NCBI GenBank assembly: GCA_024707325.1
Contig: JANPZY010000001.1
Location: 744,001 to 808,000 of the forward strand
Direction: 5' to 3'
DNA length: 64,000 bases
Source: Opitutus sp.
GTDB taxonomy: Bacteria; Verrucomicrobiota; Verrucomicrobiia; Opitutales; Opitutaceae
Shown in pieces: positions 8,190 to 16,468 of this stretch; position 1 is the stretch's first letter; each line of letters begins with the position of its first letter. The notes under the pieces were generated by a model, which was not told the DNA's origin, made no database searches, and worked only from the letters and a program-made list of their open reading frames with translations. The position numbers and the translations under genes are program-made.

Positions 8190-9200
8190 TCAGCGCGTGG
8201 CGGTCATCCACGCGTCGAGCACGGCCATGTTGCCGAGCGTGTCGGCCGTGCTCATCTGCGGGACGTCGCGTTTGCCCTCCGCCAGCGCGCGCGCAAACGC
8301 GTCCGCCTCGGTGCCGTAGAGCCACTCTTCCGTTTCCAGTTTGATGACCTCCGGCGTCTTGTCCGCGCCGCGGAAAAGATGGAGCTCGGTCGCGCCACTC
8401 TCGCGCACCGGCACCCACGGGTCGGGCACGAGGAGCCATGCTTTCGTGCCGTAAATGCGCGCGACGTTTTCCTGCATCAACTGGATGCTGGTCGAAACTT
8501 GCGCGATGAGACCGTTGGCGAAGTGGAGCGTTGCGGCCGCGCAGGTGTCCACGCCCGCTTCCGGATGCAGCTCGACCGCGCCGGAAATTTTCACGGGATC
8601 GGCAAATTCTTTTCCGTCGATCGCGCCGGCGATGAGGCGGGAGAACGACACGGGATAGCAGCCGACATCGAGGATGCCGCCGCCGCCGAGTTCCTTGCTC
8701 CAAAAGCGATTCGTCGGGTCGTAGCCGTTGGCGAAACCGAACGCGGCCTGCACGAGCCGCACGTCGCCGAGCACGCCACTCTTCACGATCTCGACGATCT
8801 TCGCGGTCTGCGGATGGCAGCGATACATGAACGCCTCCATGAGGAGCACGTTGTATTCACGAGCTGCATACACGGCGCGGACCGCTTCGGCTTGGTTGAG
8901 GCCGATGGGTTTTTCGCAAAGGATGTGTTTGCCCGCAGCCGCGGCTTTTTCGACCCACTCGACGTGCTGCGGATGCGGCGTGGCGATGTAGACGGCCTCG
9001 ACGTCCGGATCGGCGAGCAGCGCCTCGTAGGTGCCGTGCGCACGCGGCACGCCGAATTCTTTCGCAAATGCATCGGCCGAGGCCTGTGACCGACTGCCGA
9101 CCGCCACGACTTCGCCGAGCGCGGAGTGAGCGACGCCTTTGGCGAAAGAGCGCGCGATGCCGCCGGTTGCGAGGATGCCCCATTTGAGCCGAGTTGCCAT
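8190..9200 (-). CDS. Gfo/Idh/MocA-family oxidoreductase
   Basis: A 336-residue NAD(P)-dependent sugar or inositol dehydrogenase-like protein. The N-terminal Rossmann fold starts WGILATGGIARSFAKG, with VVAVGSRSQASADAFAKEFG as the second strand. The family motif EKPIGLNQAEA supplies the catalytic Lys (EKP). The C-terminal alpha/beta dimer domain begins near residue 125 (MYRCHPQTAKIVEIV), and FWSKELGGGGILDVGCYPVS provides the D and H-region residues. There is no signal peptide, so it is cytoplasmic. Substrate specificity cannot be read; members oxidise or epimerise sugars and polyols. It stands alone between a repeat region and the divergent methyltransferase gene. Confidence 0.9.
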   Translation of the reverse strand: MATRLKWGILATGGIARSFAKGVAHSALGEVVAVGSRSQASADAFAKEFGVPRAHGTYEALLADPDVEAVYIATPHPQHVEWVEKAAAAGKHILCEKPIGLNQAEAVRAVYAAREYNVLLMEAFMYRCHPQTAKIVEIVKSGVLGDVRLVQAAFGFANGYDPTNRFWSKELGGGGILDVGCYPVSFSRLIAGAIDGKEFADPVKISGAVELHPEAGVDTCAAATLHFANGLIAQVSTSIQLMQENVARIYGTKAWLLVPDPWVPVRESGATELHLFRGADKTPEVIKLETEEWLYGTEADAFARALAEGKRDVPQMSTADTLGNMAVLDAWMTATR

Positions 9201-9308
9201 AGGCGGCCACGATGAACGGCTCGCCCGCGCAAGCGCAAGACGCCGCGCCGCTTTAGCGGGTTCGGCGCGGCTTGCTTCGCCGACGCGCGCGCCCGCTCAA
9301 TTTCCGCG

Positions 9309-10028
9309 ATGCTCACCAAGGCCGAGATTCAGCGGCTGCGCTCGCTCCGCGACAAAAAGAACCGCGAAGCCCTCGGGCTCTTCGTCGTCGAAGGCGAGAA
9401 GGTCGTGTCGGAGTTGCTCGCGGCGCGTTTTCCGTTTGAGAGCATCTACGCGACCCCCGAGTGGCGCGGCGAAAAGACCCATGTGATCACGTCCGACGAG
9501 ATGGCGCGCGCGAGTCATTTTCCCACGCCATCGAGCGTGCTCGCGGTCGGTCGCGTCGTGCGCGAACCGCTGCCCGCCGGGGCGCTCAATCGCGGACTCA
9601 CACTCGCACTCGATGGCGTGCAGGACGCTGGCAACGTCGGCACGCTGCTGCGCATCGCCGATTGGTTCGCACTCGATCGCGTGGTGCTCTCGCCAGACTG
9701 CGCAGACCTGTTTCACCAGAAAGTCATCAACGCCAGTATGGGCTCATTTGCCCGCGTGTGCACACACGTGGCCAACCTCGCGGACGTGCTCACTGAAACA
9801 AGCGCCCCGATTCTCGGCTGCGAACTCGAGGGCGAGGACGTCCACTCGCTGCCCGGGCTGACGGATGCCGTGATCGTGATCGGAAGCGAAGGGCGCGGAC
9901 TTTCGGCCGCGGTGAAGCCGCTCATCACGCGCCGTGTGACGATCCCGCGCTACGGCCACGCGGAGTCGCTCAACGCTGGCGTCGCCGCCGCGGTCGTCTG
10001 CGACAATCTGCGTCGCGCCCGCGGCTGA
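9309..10028 (+). CDS. SpoU/TrmH-family RNA 2'-O-methyltransferase
   Basis: A 239-residue SPOUT enzyme transferring methyl from S-adenosylmethionine to a ribose 2'-OH in rRNA or tRNA. The N-terminal substrate-binding domain (residues 1-85) contains LFVVEGEKVVSELL. All three SpoU motifs are present: DAGNVGTLLRIADWF (motif 1, with N and R), VIVIGSEGRGLS (motif 2) and IPRYGHAESLNAGVAAAVV (motif 3). The trefoil knot is formed by motifs 2 and 3. Which RNA position is modified cannot be told. The start ATG follows a divergent promoter region of about 100 bases. Confidence 0.9.
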   Translation: MLTKAEIQRLRSLRDKKNREALGLFVVEGEKVVSELLAARFPFESIYATPEWRGEKTHVITSDEMARASHFPTPSSVLAVGRVVREPLPAGALNRGLTLALDGVQDAGNVGTLLRIADWFALDRVVLSPDCADLFHQKVINASMGSFARVCTHVANLADVLTETSAPILGCELEGEDVHSLPGLTDAVIVIGSEGRGLSAAVKPLITRRVTIPRYGHAESLNAGVAAAVVCDNLRRARG

Positions 10029-10072
10029 TTTTCCGTTGTCGCGGCCAGCTCAAACACGCGGCCCCCTCCCCT

Positions 10073-10166
10073 GTCATTCTGAGCGCAGCGAAGAATCCAC
10101 TTGGATTCCCGCAACATGCAGCCGTTTCGAATCGTGAGCTGGATTCTTCGCTGCGCTCAGAATGAC
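10073..10166. repeat. Perfect 27-bp inverted repeat element (GAGCGCAGCGAAGAATCC type)
   Basis: Left arm 10073-10099 and right arm 10140-10166 are exact reverse complements around a 40-base spacer. The core word is CTGAGCGCAGCGAAGAATCC. Outside the arms a CCCT/AGGG pair continues the symmetry. The element sits between the methyltransferase and the hydrolase start at 10290. Dispersed inverted repeats with this core are known from many unrelated bacterial genomes (recalled, not searched). Confidence 0.85.
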
Positions 10167-10289
10167 ATCAGGGAGAGTGTGGCGGCGTTCCCCGACTACG
10201 CCGTGGCTGTGTTTTTATTCACCGTGCTTTCGCTGCGGTCCATCGCAGCGACGTTGGACACTCAGCCCAAATCCCCTTTGCTGTCGGCC

Positions 10290-11165
10290 ATGTTGTCCCT
10301 TTCGCGTTTGCTGCTCCTCGGGCTCGGTTTCGCGTCGGCGCTCATGGCGGCGCCCGCGCCGGATTCCCTTTTCGCCTACGACAAGTCCGCCCCGCTCAAC
10401 GTCACGGAGGTGCAACGCGAAACCCGTCGCGACGCGCTGGTGCGCGACATCACCTTCACGCCCGCCGGCGAACCGGTGAGCGCCTACATCGTGCAGCCGC
10501 TGGACACGCGTCCGGAGAAATCCTGCGCGGCGATTCTCTACGTCCACTGGCTCGGCGAGGCGGAGACCACGAGTCGCGCGGAGTTCCTCAATGAAGCGGT
10601 GGCCCTCGCGGAGACCGGCGTCACTTCCGTGCTCGTGGATGCCATGTGGTCGGCGCCGGACTGGTATCGTTCGCGCGTGCCGGAGGAGGATTTCGATCGC
10701 TCCATTCGCCAGGTCGTGGAGATCCGCCGTGCGATGGACTTGTTGTTGTCGCTACCGGAAGTCGATCCCACGCGCGTCGCGTTTGTCGGTCACGATTTCG
10801 GCGCGATGTATGGCATGATCGCCGGCGCGCTCGATCGCCGCGCGCGGACTTATGTTTTCATGGCGCCGACGCCGCACTTCACCGACTGGTTTCTCTACGC
10901 GCAGAAGCCGAAGGACCTTGAGTCCTACAAGACGCAGCTCGCGCCGATCGATCCGGTGAACTTCATCGGACGACTCGCGCCCGCGCCGGTGTTGCTGCAA
11001 TTCGCGCAGACCGACGAATACGTGACGGCTACCGCCGCGGCGAAGTTCTACGCGGCCGCACAGCCGCGGAAACAGATGGTCACCTACGCCGCGGGCCACG
11101 ACCTGCGCACTGCCGAGGTCGCGCGCGACCGTGTGGGCTGGCTCCTGCGCGAACTCGCGCGCTGA
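10290..11165 (+). CDS. Exported alpha/beta hydrolase with Asp at the nucleophile elbow
   Basis: A 291-residue protein with a signal peptide (MLSLSRLLLLGLGFASALMA). The oxyanion region is ILYVHWLGEAE. The nucleophile elbow reads VGHDFGAMYG, so Asp replaces the Ser of GxSxG, as in epoxide hydrolases and haloalkane dehalogenases (GHDWG). The acid is probably Asp in QFAQTDEYVTA, and the His lies in YAAGHDLR. The general shape resembles dienelactone-hydrolase or acetyl-xylan-esterase-like exported hydrolases. The ATG at 10290 is chosen for its signal peptide; the longer frame runs into the inverted repeat. The substrate is unknown. Confidence 0.8.
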   Translation: MLSLSRLLLLGLGFASALMAAPAPDSLFAYDKSAPLNVTEVQRETRRDALVRDITFTPAGEPVSAYIVQPLDTRPEKSCAAILYVHWLGEAETTSRAEFLNEAVALAETGVTSVLVDAMWSAPDWYRSRVPEEDFDRSIRQVVEIRRAMDLLLSLPEVDPTRVAFVGHDFGAMYGMIAGALDRRARTYVFMAPTPHFTDWFLYAQKPKDLESYKTQLAPIDPVNFIGRLAPAPVLLQFAQTDEYVTATAAAKFYAAAQPRKQMVTYAAGHDLRTAEVARDRVGWLLRELAR

Positions 11166-11170
11166 AAAAC

Positions 11171-11197
11171 AAAAAGAGCGCGCATCGCTGCGCGCTC
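11171..11197 (-). terminator. Terminator of the LapA-like gene
   Basis: GAGCGCGC at 11176-11183 pairs with GCGCGCTC at 11190-11197 over a 6-base loop. On the minus strand the stem is followed by TTTTTG and more T. It may also serve the convergent hydrolase. Confidence 0.7.
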
Positions 11198-11210
11198 GTG
11201 AAGCCAGGGC

Positions 11211-11480
11211 TTACTTTTCCTTGCTGCTGCCAGCGCTCTTTTTGGCGCCGGAGCCGCCTTTGCCGCCGCCGCCACCGATCAACATCGTGCCGGCCACCAC
11301 GCCGATCGCGAACATCGCGAAGAACAGCATGGCCGCAGGGGCGTGGATCGGATTTTTCGCCGTCGTGCCCGCAATCGGGAACTGGAACGAGATGTCGTGC
11401 GGGTTGTTCATGCCCACATAGAGCATGACGAACAGGATCACGAGGAAGACGAGGATCTTGAGGAAGACTTTGAAGGACAT
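11211..11480 (-). CDS. Small LapA-domain-like (DUF1049) inner-membrane protein
   Basis: An 89-residue protein with two membrane segments (LKILVFLVILFVMLYVGM and MLFFAMFAIGVVAGTMLIG) separated by NNPHDISFQFPIAGTTAKNP. This N...hydrophobic-F...P loop is the LapA/DUF1049 pattern. The C-terminus is a glycine/lysine tail (GGGGGKGGSGAKK). In enterobacteria LapA helps control lipopolysaccharide synthesis; here only the domain similarity is seen. The ATG at 11480 is chosen because 49 upstream in-frame residues are arginine- and alanine-rich with no membrane character. Confidence 0.65.
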   Translation of the reverse strand: MSFKVFLKILVFLVILFVMLYVGMNNPHDISFQFPIAGTTAKNPIHAPAAMLFFAMFAIGVVAGTMLIGGGGGKGGSGAKKSAGSSKEK

Positions 11481-11649
11481 GGACGCGCTGGTGAAGTGTG
11501 CGCCGTGCATAGGGCGGCGGAGAAACCCACGCAAACGCAAAACACTTCCGCTTGCTGCGTCGTGAGTTGAGTGACTCGCGAGCAGTTCGGCCGAAGCAGA
11601 CGCCGGCCGCTCGGCGCACCGTGCCACGAGTCTTAACTGCCGGCCGCGC

Positions 11650-12591
11650 TCAGCGCGCAGCCTCGGTCAACTCGTCGTAAGCCACGGCGAGATTGCCGCT
11701 CAAGCGGTTCGGGAGCGGGGCATGGAAGTCGTCGAAGCCGGGCAGGTTCTCGAGCGTCATGATTTTCTCCTTCGATTCGCCCGCAGAGATTTGCTTCTGC
11801 GTGTAGTCGAGAAGTCCCGACAGGTAGTCGCGTAGCACGAACAGATCGTCGACCGCGCCCACGACACCGAACTTGGGATTGCCGTGACCAAAGAGATAGA
11901 TCGTGTCGCGCGGATACGTGTCGGCGATTTCCCCGAGCCGTTCGATCCAGCCGCGAATGCTCGCGCCGCCCACGCGGTCGATCACGGGATAGATCCGGTT
12001 GAACATCAGGTCGCCGAGATGAACGATCCCGGCCTTCTCGAAGTGCACCGCCACGTCGCCCGACGTGTGCGCCGGGCCGAAATACTGCGCGGTCACGATC
12101 TCGCTCCCGAAATCACGGCGCCACACTTCGGGGAACGTCGTATCCGCGTAAACCTGGCGATCGATCGTGCCATTGCGCTCCGCGGCGGCGAACTGGAGCT
12201 TCGGCACATTCTGGTGCGCCACGACCGTGCGCGCGGCGGCCTTGAAGATGCCGTTCCCTCCCGTGTGGTCGCCGTGATGATGCGTGTTGATCACCGCATC
12301 GATCTGCCGGTCGCCACGGTCGGGCAGCCCGGCCAGACACGCCGCCGCTGTATCCGGAAACTGGGTATCGACCACGACGGCGGCATCTGGATTCACCAGC
12401 CAGCCGATCGTGCCGCCGCGCCCCACAAAGTAGCCGACCCCTCGGCGCAGCGGATAAAACGCGGTCACAGGCCCGGTCGAACTCGGCGCCGCGGACGCTG
12501 CTGCGCCAGCTTGGGCCCAGAGGCGCGGACGGCCCAACAAACCAGCGGAAAGTGCGATCGAGGAACGCAGGAGGAAGTCGCGACGAGTCAT
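11650..12591 (-). CDS. Tat-exported MBL-fold metallohydrolase
   Basis: A 313-residue protein. The N-terminus MTRRDFLLRSSIALSAGL is a twin-arginine (RRDF) signal. The metal site is seen in NTHHHGDHTGGN (HxHxDH), with further ligands expected at the His in FGPAHTSGDV and near YLFGHGNPKFG. The wording PVIDRVGGASIRGWIERL and DTIYLFGHGNPKFG is common to secreted MBL enzymes that are annotated as lactamase-like but are not proven antibiotic hydrolases. A Tat signal fits cofactor insertion before export. It is transcribed convergently to the hydrolase and divergently from the sigma factor gene; the substrate is unknown. Confidence 0.88.
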   Translation of the reverse strand: MTRRDFLLRSSIALSAGLLGRPRLWAQAGAAASAAPSSTGPVTAFYPLRRGVGYFVGRGGTIGWLVNPDAAVVVDTQFPDTAAACLAGLPDRGDRQIDAVINTHHHGDHTGGNGIFKAAARTVVAHQNVPKLQFAAAERNGTIDRQVYADTTFPEVWRRDFGSEIVTAQYFGPAHTSGDVAVHFEKAGIVHLGDLMFNRIYPVIDRVGGASIRGWIERLGEIADTYPRDTIYLFGHGNPKFGVVGAVDDLFVLRDYLSGLLDYTQKQISAGESKEKIMTLENLPGFDDFHAPLPNRLSGNLAVAYDELTEAAR

Positions 12592-12696
12592 GGGGAAAAC
12601 AGGTTGGGGCTGCGGGCATCAAGACAACCGACGAGAACTTTTGTAACCTTTTTCGTCGGGCCCGGTTTCCCTCGGCAGAACCCATGATGCACCGTC

Positions 12697-13342
12697 GTGA
12701 TCGCCGAGACTTCAGAATTCCATGTTCATCCCGCTTCTCGCGTGGTTGAACGCCTGCACGCCGCCGTGGAGACTGCCAGCCAACTCACCGATCACGATTT
12801 GATGCTCGCCGTGCGCGACGGCGAACTCGACGCGCTGGGCGAGCTCTTCGAGCGGCACCACGGGCAGCTCTTTGGCTTTTTGGTCAAACTCACCGGCAAC
12901 CGCACCGCCGCGGAGGACATCACGCAAACGGTTTTCCAACGCATGTTGAAATACCGTCACACCTACCGCGACGACGGCAGCTTCACCGCGTGGATGTATC
13001 ATCTCGCCCGCCGCTGTGCCGCGGATCACTTCCGCAAATCCTCGCACGTGCCCACGCCAACCGATCCGCACGATCTGCGCGACCATGCCGACGATGCGCC
13101 GCACGCCGGTGAGCGCGCGCGCCGCGGCCCACGACGAACACGACCTGCTCCACACCGCCCTCGCGCGTCTCGATCACGATGCGCGCGAAGTTCTCCTCCT
13201 CTCCCGTTTTCAAGAACTCTCCTTCGCCGAGATCGCCGGCATTCTCGAATGCTCAGTTGGCGCCGCCAAGGTCCGCGCCCACCGCGCCCTGCGCGATCTC
13301 CGCGACGTGTTCCTCTCCCTCCAACGCGAGCCTCGCGCCTGA
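12697..13342 (+). pseudogene. ECF sigma-70 factor, frame broken by one extra base near 13110
   Basis: Region 2 lies in the first frame: LGELFERHHGQLFGFLVKLTG, AEDITQTVFQRMLKYR and FTAWMYHLARRCAADHFRK. The frame then drifts into arginine/proline noise. Region 4 continues in the next frame: DEHDLLHTALARLDHDAREV, LSFAEIAGILECSVGAAKVR and HRALRDL. The switch falls in the GC run at about 13108-13120, where removing one base restores a continuous ECF factor. The start is uncertain; GTG codons at 12697, 12742 and 12766 are possible. The anti-sigma gene follows 20 bases later, so this is the partner sigma factor. An assembly error is as likely as true inactivation. Confidence 0.8.
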
Positions 13343-13362
13343 ACTTTCAAAAAAGCAACGCC

Positions 13363-14184
13363 ATGAACTGCACCCGCGCCCAAGAACACTTCGCCGAACT
13401 CCTCGACGGCCGCCTGGCCGAAACGGACACCGCGGCTGTGCGCGCCCACCTCGCGTCCTGCCCCGATTGCCAGCGCGAGTTCGCCTCTCTCAGCCGCACG
13501 CTCGCGGCGCTCGACGCTCTTCCCGCGGCGAAACCCACGGCGCGTCTGCGCACCGGTTTCTACGCGATGCTCGAGGAAGAAAAAAACTCCGCCGCGAGTT
13601 TTCGCGCCGCCGCCGAACGCCAGCGCCGCGCGGCACGCGTCTCTCTCTGGCGCTGGATTCTCGGTCCGGTTGCCGCCGGCGCCATCGCCGTCGTCGCGTT
13701 CGTCGCGGGCACCCGCCATGCCCCGGCGGCCGCGCCCGCTCAGATCGACGAAGCCACGCGTCAGGAACTCGCCGAGCTGCGCGCCAAGGTCGACTCCGTC
13801 GGCCAGCTCGTCGGCTACTCACTTCTCCAACAGCGCAGCACCAGCGAGCGTCTCCAAGGCGTGCTCGCCACGCTCGATCAGAAGAATCCCAACCAAAAAA
13901 TTCTCGCCGATCTCGTGGGCGCGCTCGCCCTCGACCCGAGCGTCAACGTCCGCCTCTCGGCCCTCGATGCGCTCTACCCGCACGCCGACCAGGAACTCGT
14001 CCGCACCGGCGTGCTCGCCACGCTGCCGCGCGAGAACAACCCGCTCGTGCAGGTGGCGATGATCGACTTCCTCGTCGCCGCCCGCGCCAGCGACGCCGCA
14101 CCGGAATTCGAGAAGCTCGCCCGCAACGAAAACATCGACCGCGCCGTCCGCGAAGCGGCGAAGCGCGCCCTCGCCCAGCTCTGA
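13363..14184 (+). CDS. Zinc-finger anti-sigma factor with C-terminal HEAT-like domain
   Basis: A 273-residue single-pass membrane protein. The cytoplasmic N-terminus is a zf-HC2 anti-sigma domain: MNCTRAQEHFAELLDGRL and RAHLASCPDCQREFASL give the HxxxCxxC zinc site. A membrane segment follows near residue 105-125 (WILGPVAAGAIAVVAFVAG). The outer part begins with a helical linker (QELAELRAKVDSVGQLVGY) and continues as HEAT-like helical repeats (LALDPSVNVRLSALDALYP, REAAKRALAQL). It should sequester the sigma factor encoded just upstream until an envelope signal is sensed. The HEAT-like sensor domain is less common than a simple periplasmic tail. Confidence 0.85.
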   Translation: MNCTRAQEHFAELLDGRLAETDTAAVRAHLASCPDCQREFASLSRTLAALDALPAAKPTARLRTGFYAMLEEEKNSAASFRAAAERQRRAARVSLWRWILGPVAAGAIAVVAFVAGTRHAPAAAPAQIDEATRQELAELRAKVDSVGQLVGYSLLQQRSTSERLQGVLATLDQKNPNQKILADLVGALALDPSVNVRLSALDALYPHADQELVRTGVLATLPRENNPLVQVAMIDFLVAARASDAAPEFEKLARNENIDRAVREAAKRALAQL

Positions 14185-14253
14185 TCCTTTCCACAACCGC
14201 AACGGCCGGCCGCGAACGAGCCAGCTCCCTCCACCCTCAACCTCCTCGTCTTT

Positions 14254-15258
14254 ATGAAAACACTCCGCCTCCTCCCCACCGCCCTGTTCGCCGTCGGCCT
14301 CTGCGCCGCAGGCGTTCCGTGGGCCGCCGCCCAAAACGGCGACGCCACCACGATCAAATTCTCCGATCCCTCCAAACCCGGCACGCTCAAGCTCAACCTC
14401 AATTCCGGTGACCTCCGTATTCAGGGCTCGGATACGGATGAGATCAGTGTCGCCACCGAAATCCAGCCGTCCTCCTCCGAGCAGCGCAAAGATGGCCTCC
14501 GTGTCCTCACTTCGTCCGCCGCCTATTCGCTCCACGAAAAGGACAACGTCGTCACGCTCAGCTACGGCGGCAGTGGCTGGGGCCCCGGGCCCGGCGGCGA
14601 TTTCGAGATCACCGTCCCACGCAACACCAACATCATCGTCTCGAGCTCCTTCGGCGGAGACACGGTCATCGGTGGCATCGCCGGCGACATCGAGCTCAAG
14701 AGCCTCAACGGCGAAGTCCTGCTCGAGGACGTCTCCGGCGGCGTGCTCGTCGAAACGATGAACGGCGAGATTAAAGCCGTCGTGCGCGAACTCCGCGCCG
14801 ACAAGCCGCTCTCGTTCACCTCGATGAACGGCGAAGTGGATCTCCATCTGCCCGGCGAAGCCAAGGCCAACATCCGCCTGCGCACCCACAACGGCTCCAT
14901 TCTCACCGACTTCGACGAAAAATCTCTCGTCACCAAAACCGAGTCGGTGCGCAACCAGGGCCCCAACTTCACCGGCGGCGCCCAGGTGGCCGCCGAAGTC
15001 CGCACCGCGGTTCGCGAAGCCGTGCGCGTCGGCATGGAGGCGGCCCGCGCCGCTCGCGATGCCGCGATGGAAGCGGCCCGCAACACCAACAACGAAGACG
15101 TGCTCGTCGAGCACGACGGCGACATGCCCGTCCCGCCGACGCCTCCGCTGCCCCCGATGACCGGCGGCAAGATCGTCAGCGGCACCCTTAACGGCGGCGG
15201 CACCGAGATCCGGATCACCACGATGAACGGCGACATCACCCTCCGCAAAGCCCAGTAA
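14254..15258 (+). CDS. Exported DUF4097-family beta-repeat protein
   Basis: A 334-residue protein with a signal peptide ending PWAAAQ. The body is the DUF4097 beta-helix-like repeat: FEITVPRNTNIIVSSSFGG, DIELKSLNGEVLLEDVSGG, VETMNGEIKA and FTSMNGEVDLHLPGEAKA, with the recurring MNGE/LNGE turns. An inserted alanine-rich helix (VAAEVRTAVREAVRVGMEAA) and a proline-rich hinge (PPTPPLPP) precede a final strand pair, ITTMNGDITLRKAQ. DUF4097 proteins often accompany regulatory genes for envelope stress. It lies 69 bases after the anti-sigma gene and probably belongs to its operon or regulon. Confidence 0.85.
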   Translation: MKTLRLLPTALFAVGLCAAGVPWAAAQNGDATTIKFSDPSKPGTLKLNLNSGDLRIQGSDTDEISVATEIQPSSSEQRKDGLRVLTSSAAYSLHEKDNVVTLSYGGSGWGPGPGGDFEITVPRNTNIIVSSSFGGDTVIGGIAGDIELKSLNGEVLLEDVSGGVLVETMNGEIKAVVRELRADKPLSFTSMNGEVDLHLPGEAKANIRLRTHNGSILTDFDEKSLVTKTESVRNQGPNFTGGAQVAAEVRTAVREAVRVGMEAARAARDAAMEAARNTNNEDVLVEHDGDMPVPPTPPLPPMTGGKIVSGTLNGGGTEIRITTMNGDITLRKAQ

Positions 15259-15282
15259 CCCGGCACCCGCAAGATCACCCAC

Positions 15283-15309
15283 ACAATGTCTACCAATAGT
15301 TGACATTGT
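15283..15309. promoter_or_regulatory. Short perfect inverted repeat, possible operator or 3' hairpin
   Basis: ACAATGTC at 15283-15290 and GACATTGT at 15302-15309 are exact complements around 11 bases. It lies 24 bases after the DUF4097 stop and before a strong terminator. The TTGACA within it resembles a -35 box, but no convincing -10 follows. Confidence 0.4.
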
Positions 15310-15339
15310 ATTTTCCGCCCGCCTGTTTTTCGATCCTCC

Positions 15340-15372
15340 GCCGCGCGAGTTCGCTCGCGCGGCTTTTTCTTT
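15340..15372 (+). terminator. Strong intrinsic terminator with UUCG loop
   Basis: GCCGCGCGAG at 15340-15349 pairs perfectly with CTCGCGCGGC at 15354-15363 around a TTCG tetraloop, followed by TTTTTCTTTTT. It ends the DUF4097 transcript. Confidence 0.9.
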
Positions 15373-15400
15373 TTGCACGGCAGCTGCTCTCCTCCGCCGC

Positions 15401-16468
15401 GTGTCCGCTCACGCTGTTCACGACTACTCGGATCCTTCGCTTCCGCCGCGGCTTTGCCAAAACTGCGCCACCCCGCTGCGCGGACCGTATTGCTCCGCCT
15501 GTGGCCAGCACGACATCGATTACCACCGCTCTTTTCACCACCTGATCCACGATCTGCTGGAGAACCTGCTCCATTTCGAAGGCAAGTTCTTCGCCACGAT
15601 CGCCTGGCTGCTCGCGAAACCCGGACACCTCACCAACGAATTCAACGCCGGTCGCCGTCAGAGTCAGGTCAACCCGGTGCGGCTCTACATTTTTGTCAGC
15701 GTGTTGTTTTTCGTCGGGGTCGCGCTGCTCAACCACGGACATCTTTTCGACCTCGACCGCAGCCAGATCGACAACCTCCAGCTCGATGTCGGCTCCCGAT
15801 CCGACCAGGTGAGAGCGCTCGTCAACGGCCTTTCCGACGAACAACGCGCCGCGCTCGATCGACACCTCCAGACCCTCAGCGAGGAAGCCGGCGACGCCGT
15901 GCTGGCCGATCCGGATAAGCTCAAGCAAGTGCTCACCGATATCGCGGCAGCCGCGCCCGCGCAGCCTCCCGCGAGCGAAACAAAACCCGACACGCCGACC
16001 ACGTTTTCATCCCGCAGCGACCGGCTCACGGAGAAACTCAAGTCCGGCGAGTTGAAGTTCTCCGAGATCGTCGACGCCGTCGAACACCGCGTGCCCACGC
16101 TCTTCTTCTTCGGCGTGCCGCTCTTTGCGCTCTGGCTGAAGCTTTTCCACCTCCGCTCCGGCCGCTACTTCATCGAGCATCTCGTTTTCTCGCTGCACGT
16201 GCACACGTGGGCATTTCTCGCGGCGATGGTGTGCAGCGGCTACGTGGCACTCGCCGGGCTCGTCGCCAGCCAAGTGGGAAATGTGGTCGGTTGGATCCTG
16301 ACTGTCTGGGCGCTTTGGTATGGCGTCGCCGCATTGCACAACGTCTACGGCCAGAGCTGGGTGCGAAGCGCAGCCAAGGCGCTCGTGCTGGTCGGCCTGC
16401 ATGGTTTCACGCTCCTGATGTGCGGCATCGCGCTCGTGCTCGGCACGATCTTCTGGCTCGCGGCCTGA
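15401..16468 (+). CDS. DUF3667 membrane protein with N-terminal zinc-ribbon motif
   Basis: A 355-residue protein. The N-terminus reads LCQNCATPLRGPYCSACGQ, a four-Cys zinc-ribbon. HFEGKFFATIAWLLAKPG and LTNEFNAGRRQSQVNPVRLY are the signature of DUF3667, followed by a membrane segment (IFVSVLFFVGVALL). A long hydrophilic, partly coiled middle follows (DNLQLDVGSRSDQ to HRVPTL), then four C-terminal membrane segments. The function of the family is unknown. The GTG at 15401 is the only start upstream of the Cys motif. The stop codon TGA is also the beginning of 11-bp array copy 3. Confidence 0.82.
   Translation: MSAHAVHDYSDPSLPPRLCQNCATPLRGPYCSACGQHDIDYHRSFHHLIHDLLENLLHFEGKFFATIAWLLAKPGHLTNEFNAGRRQSQVNPVRLYIFVSVLFFVGVALLNHGHLFDLDRSQIDNLQLDVGSRSDQVRALVNGLSDEQRAALDRHLQTLSEEAGDAVLADPDKLKQVLTDIAAAAPAQPPASETKPDTPTTFSSRSDRLTEKLKSGELKFSEIVDAVEHRVPTLFFFGVPLFALWLKLFHLRSGRYFIEHLVFSLHVHTWAFLAAMVCSGYVALAGLVASQVGNVVGWILTVWALWYGVAALHNVYGQSWVRSAAKALVLVGLHGFTLLMCGIALVLGTIFWLAA

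Noticed and set aside
13819..15378. Long minus-strand frame antisense to the anti-sigma and DUF4097 genes
   Set aside because: Its composition is a mirror of the plus-strand codon bias, no family is recognisable, and it crosses two genes and an intergenic gap.
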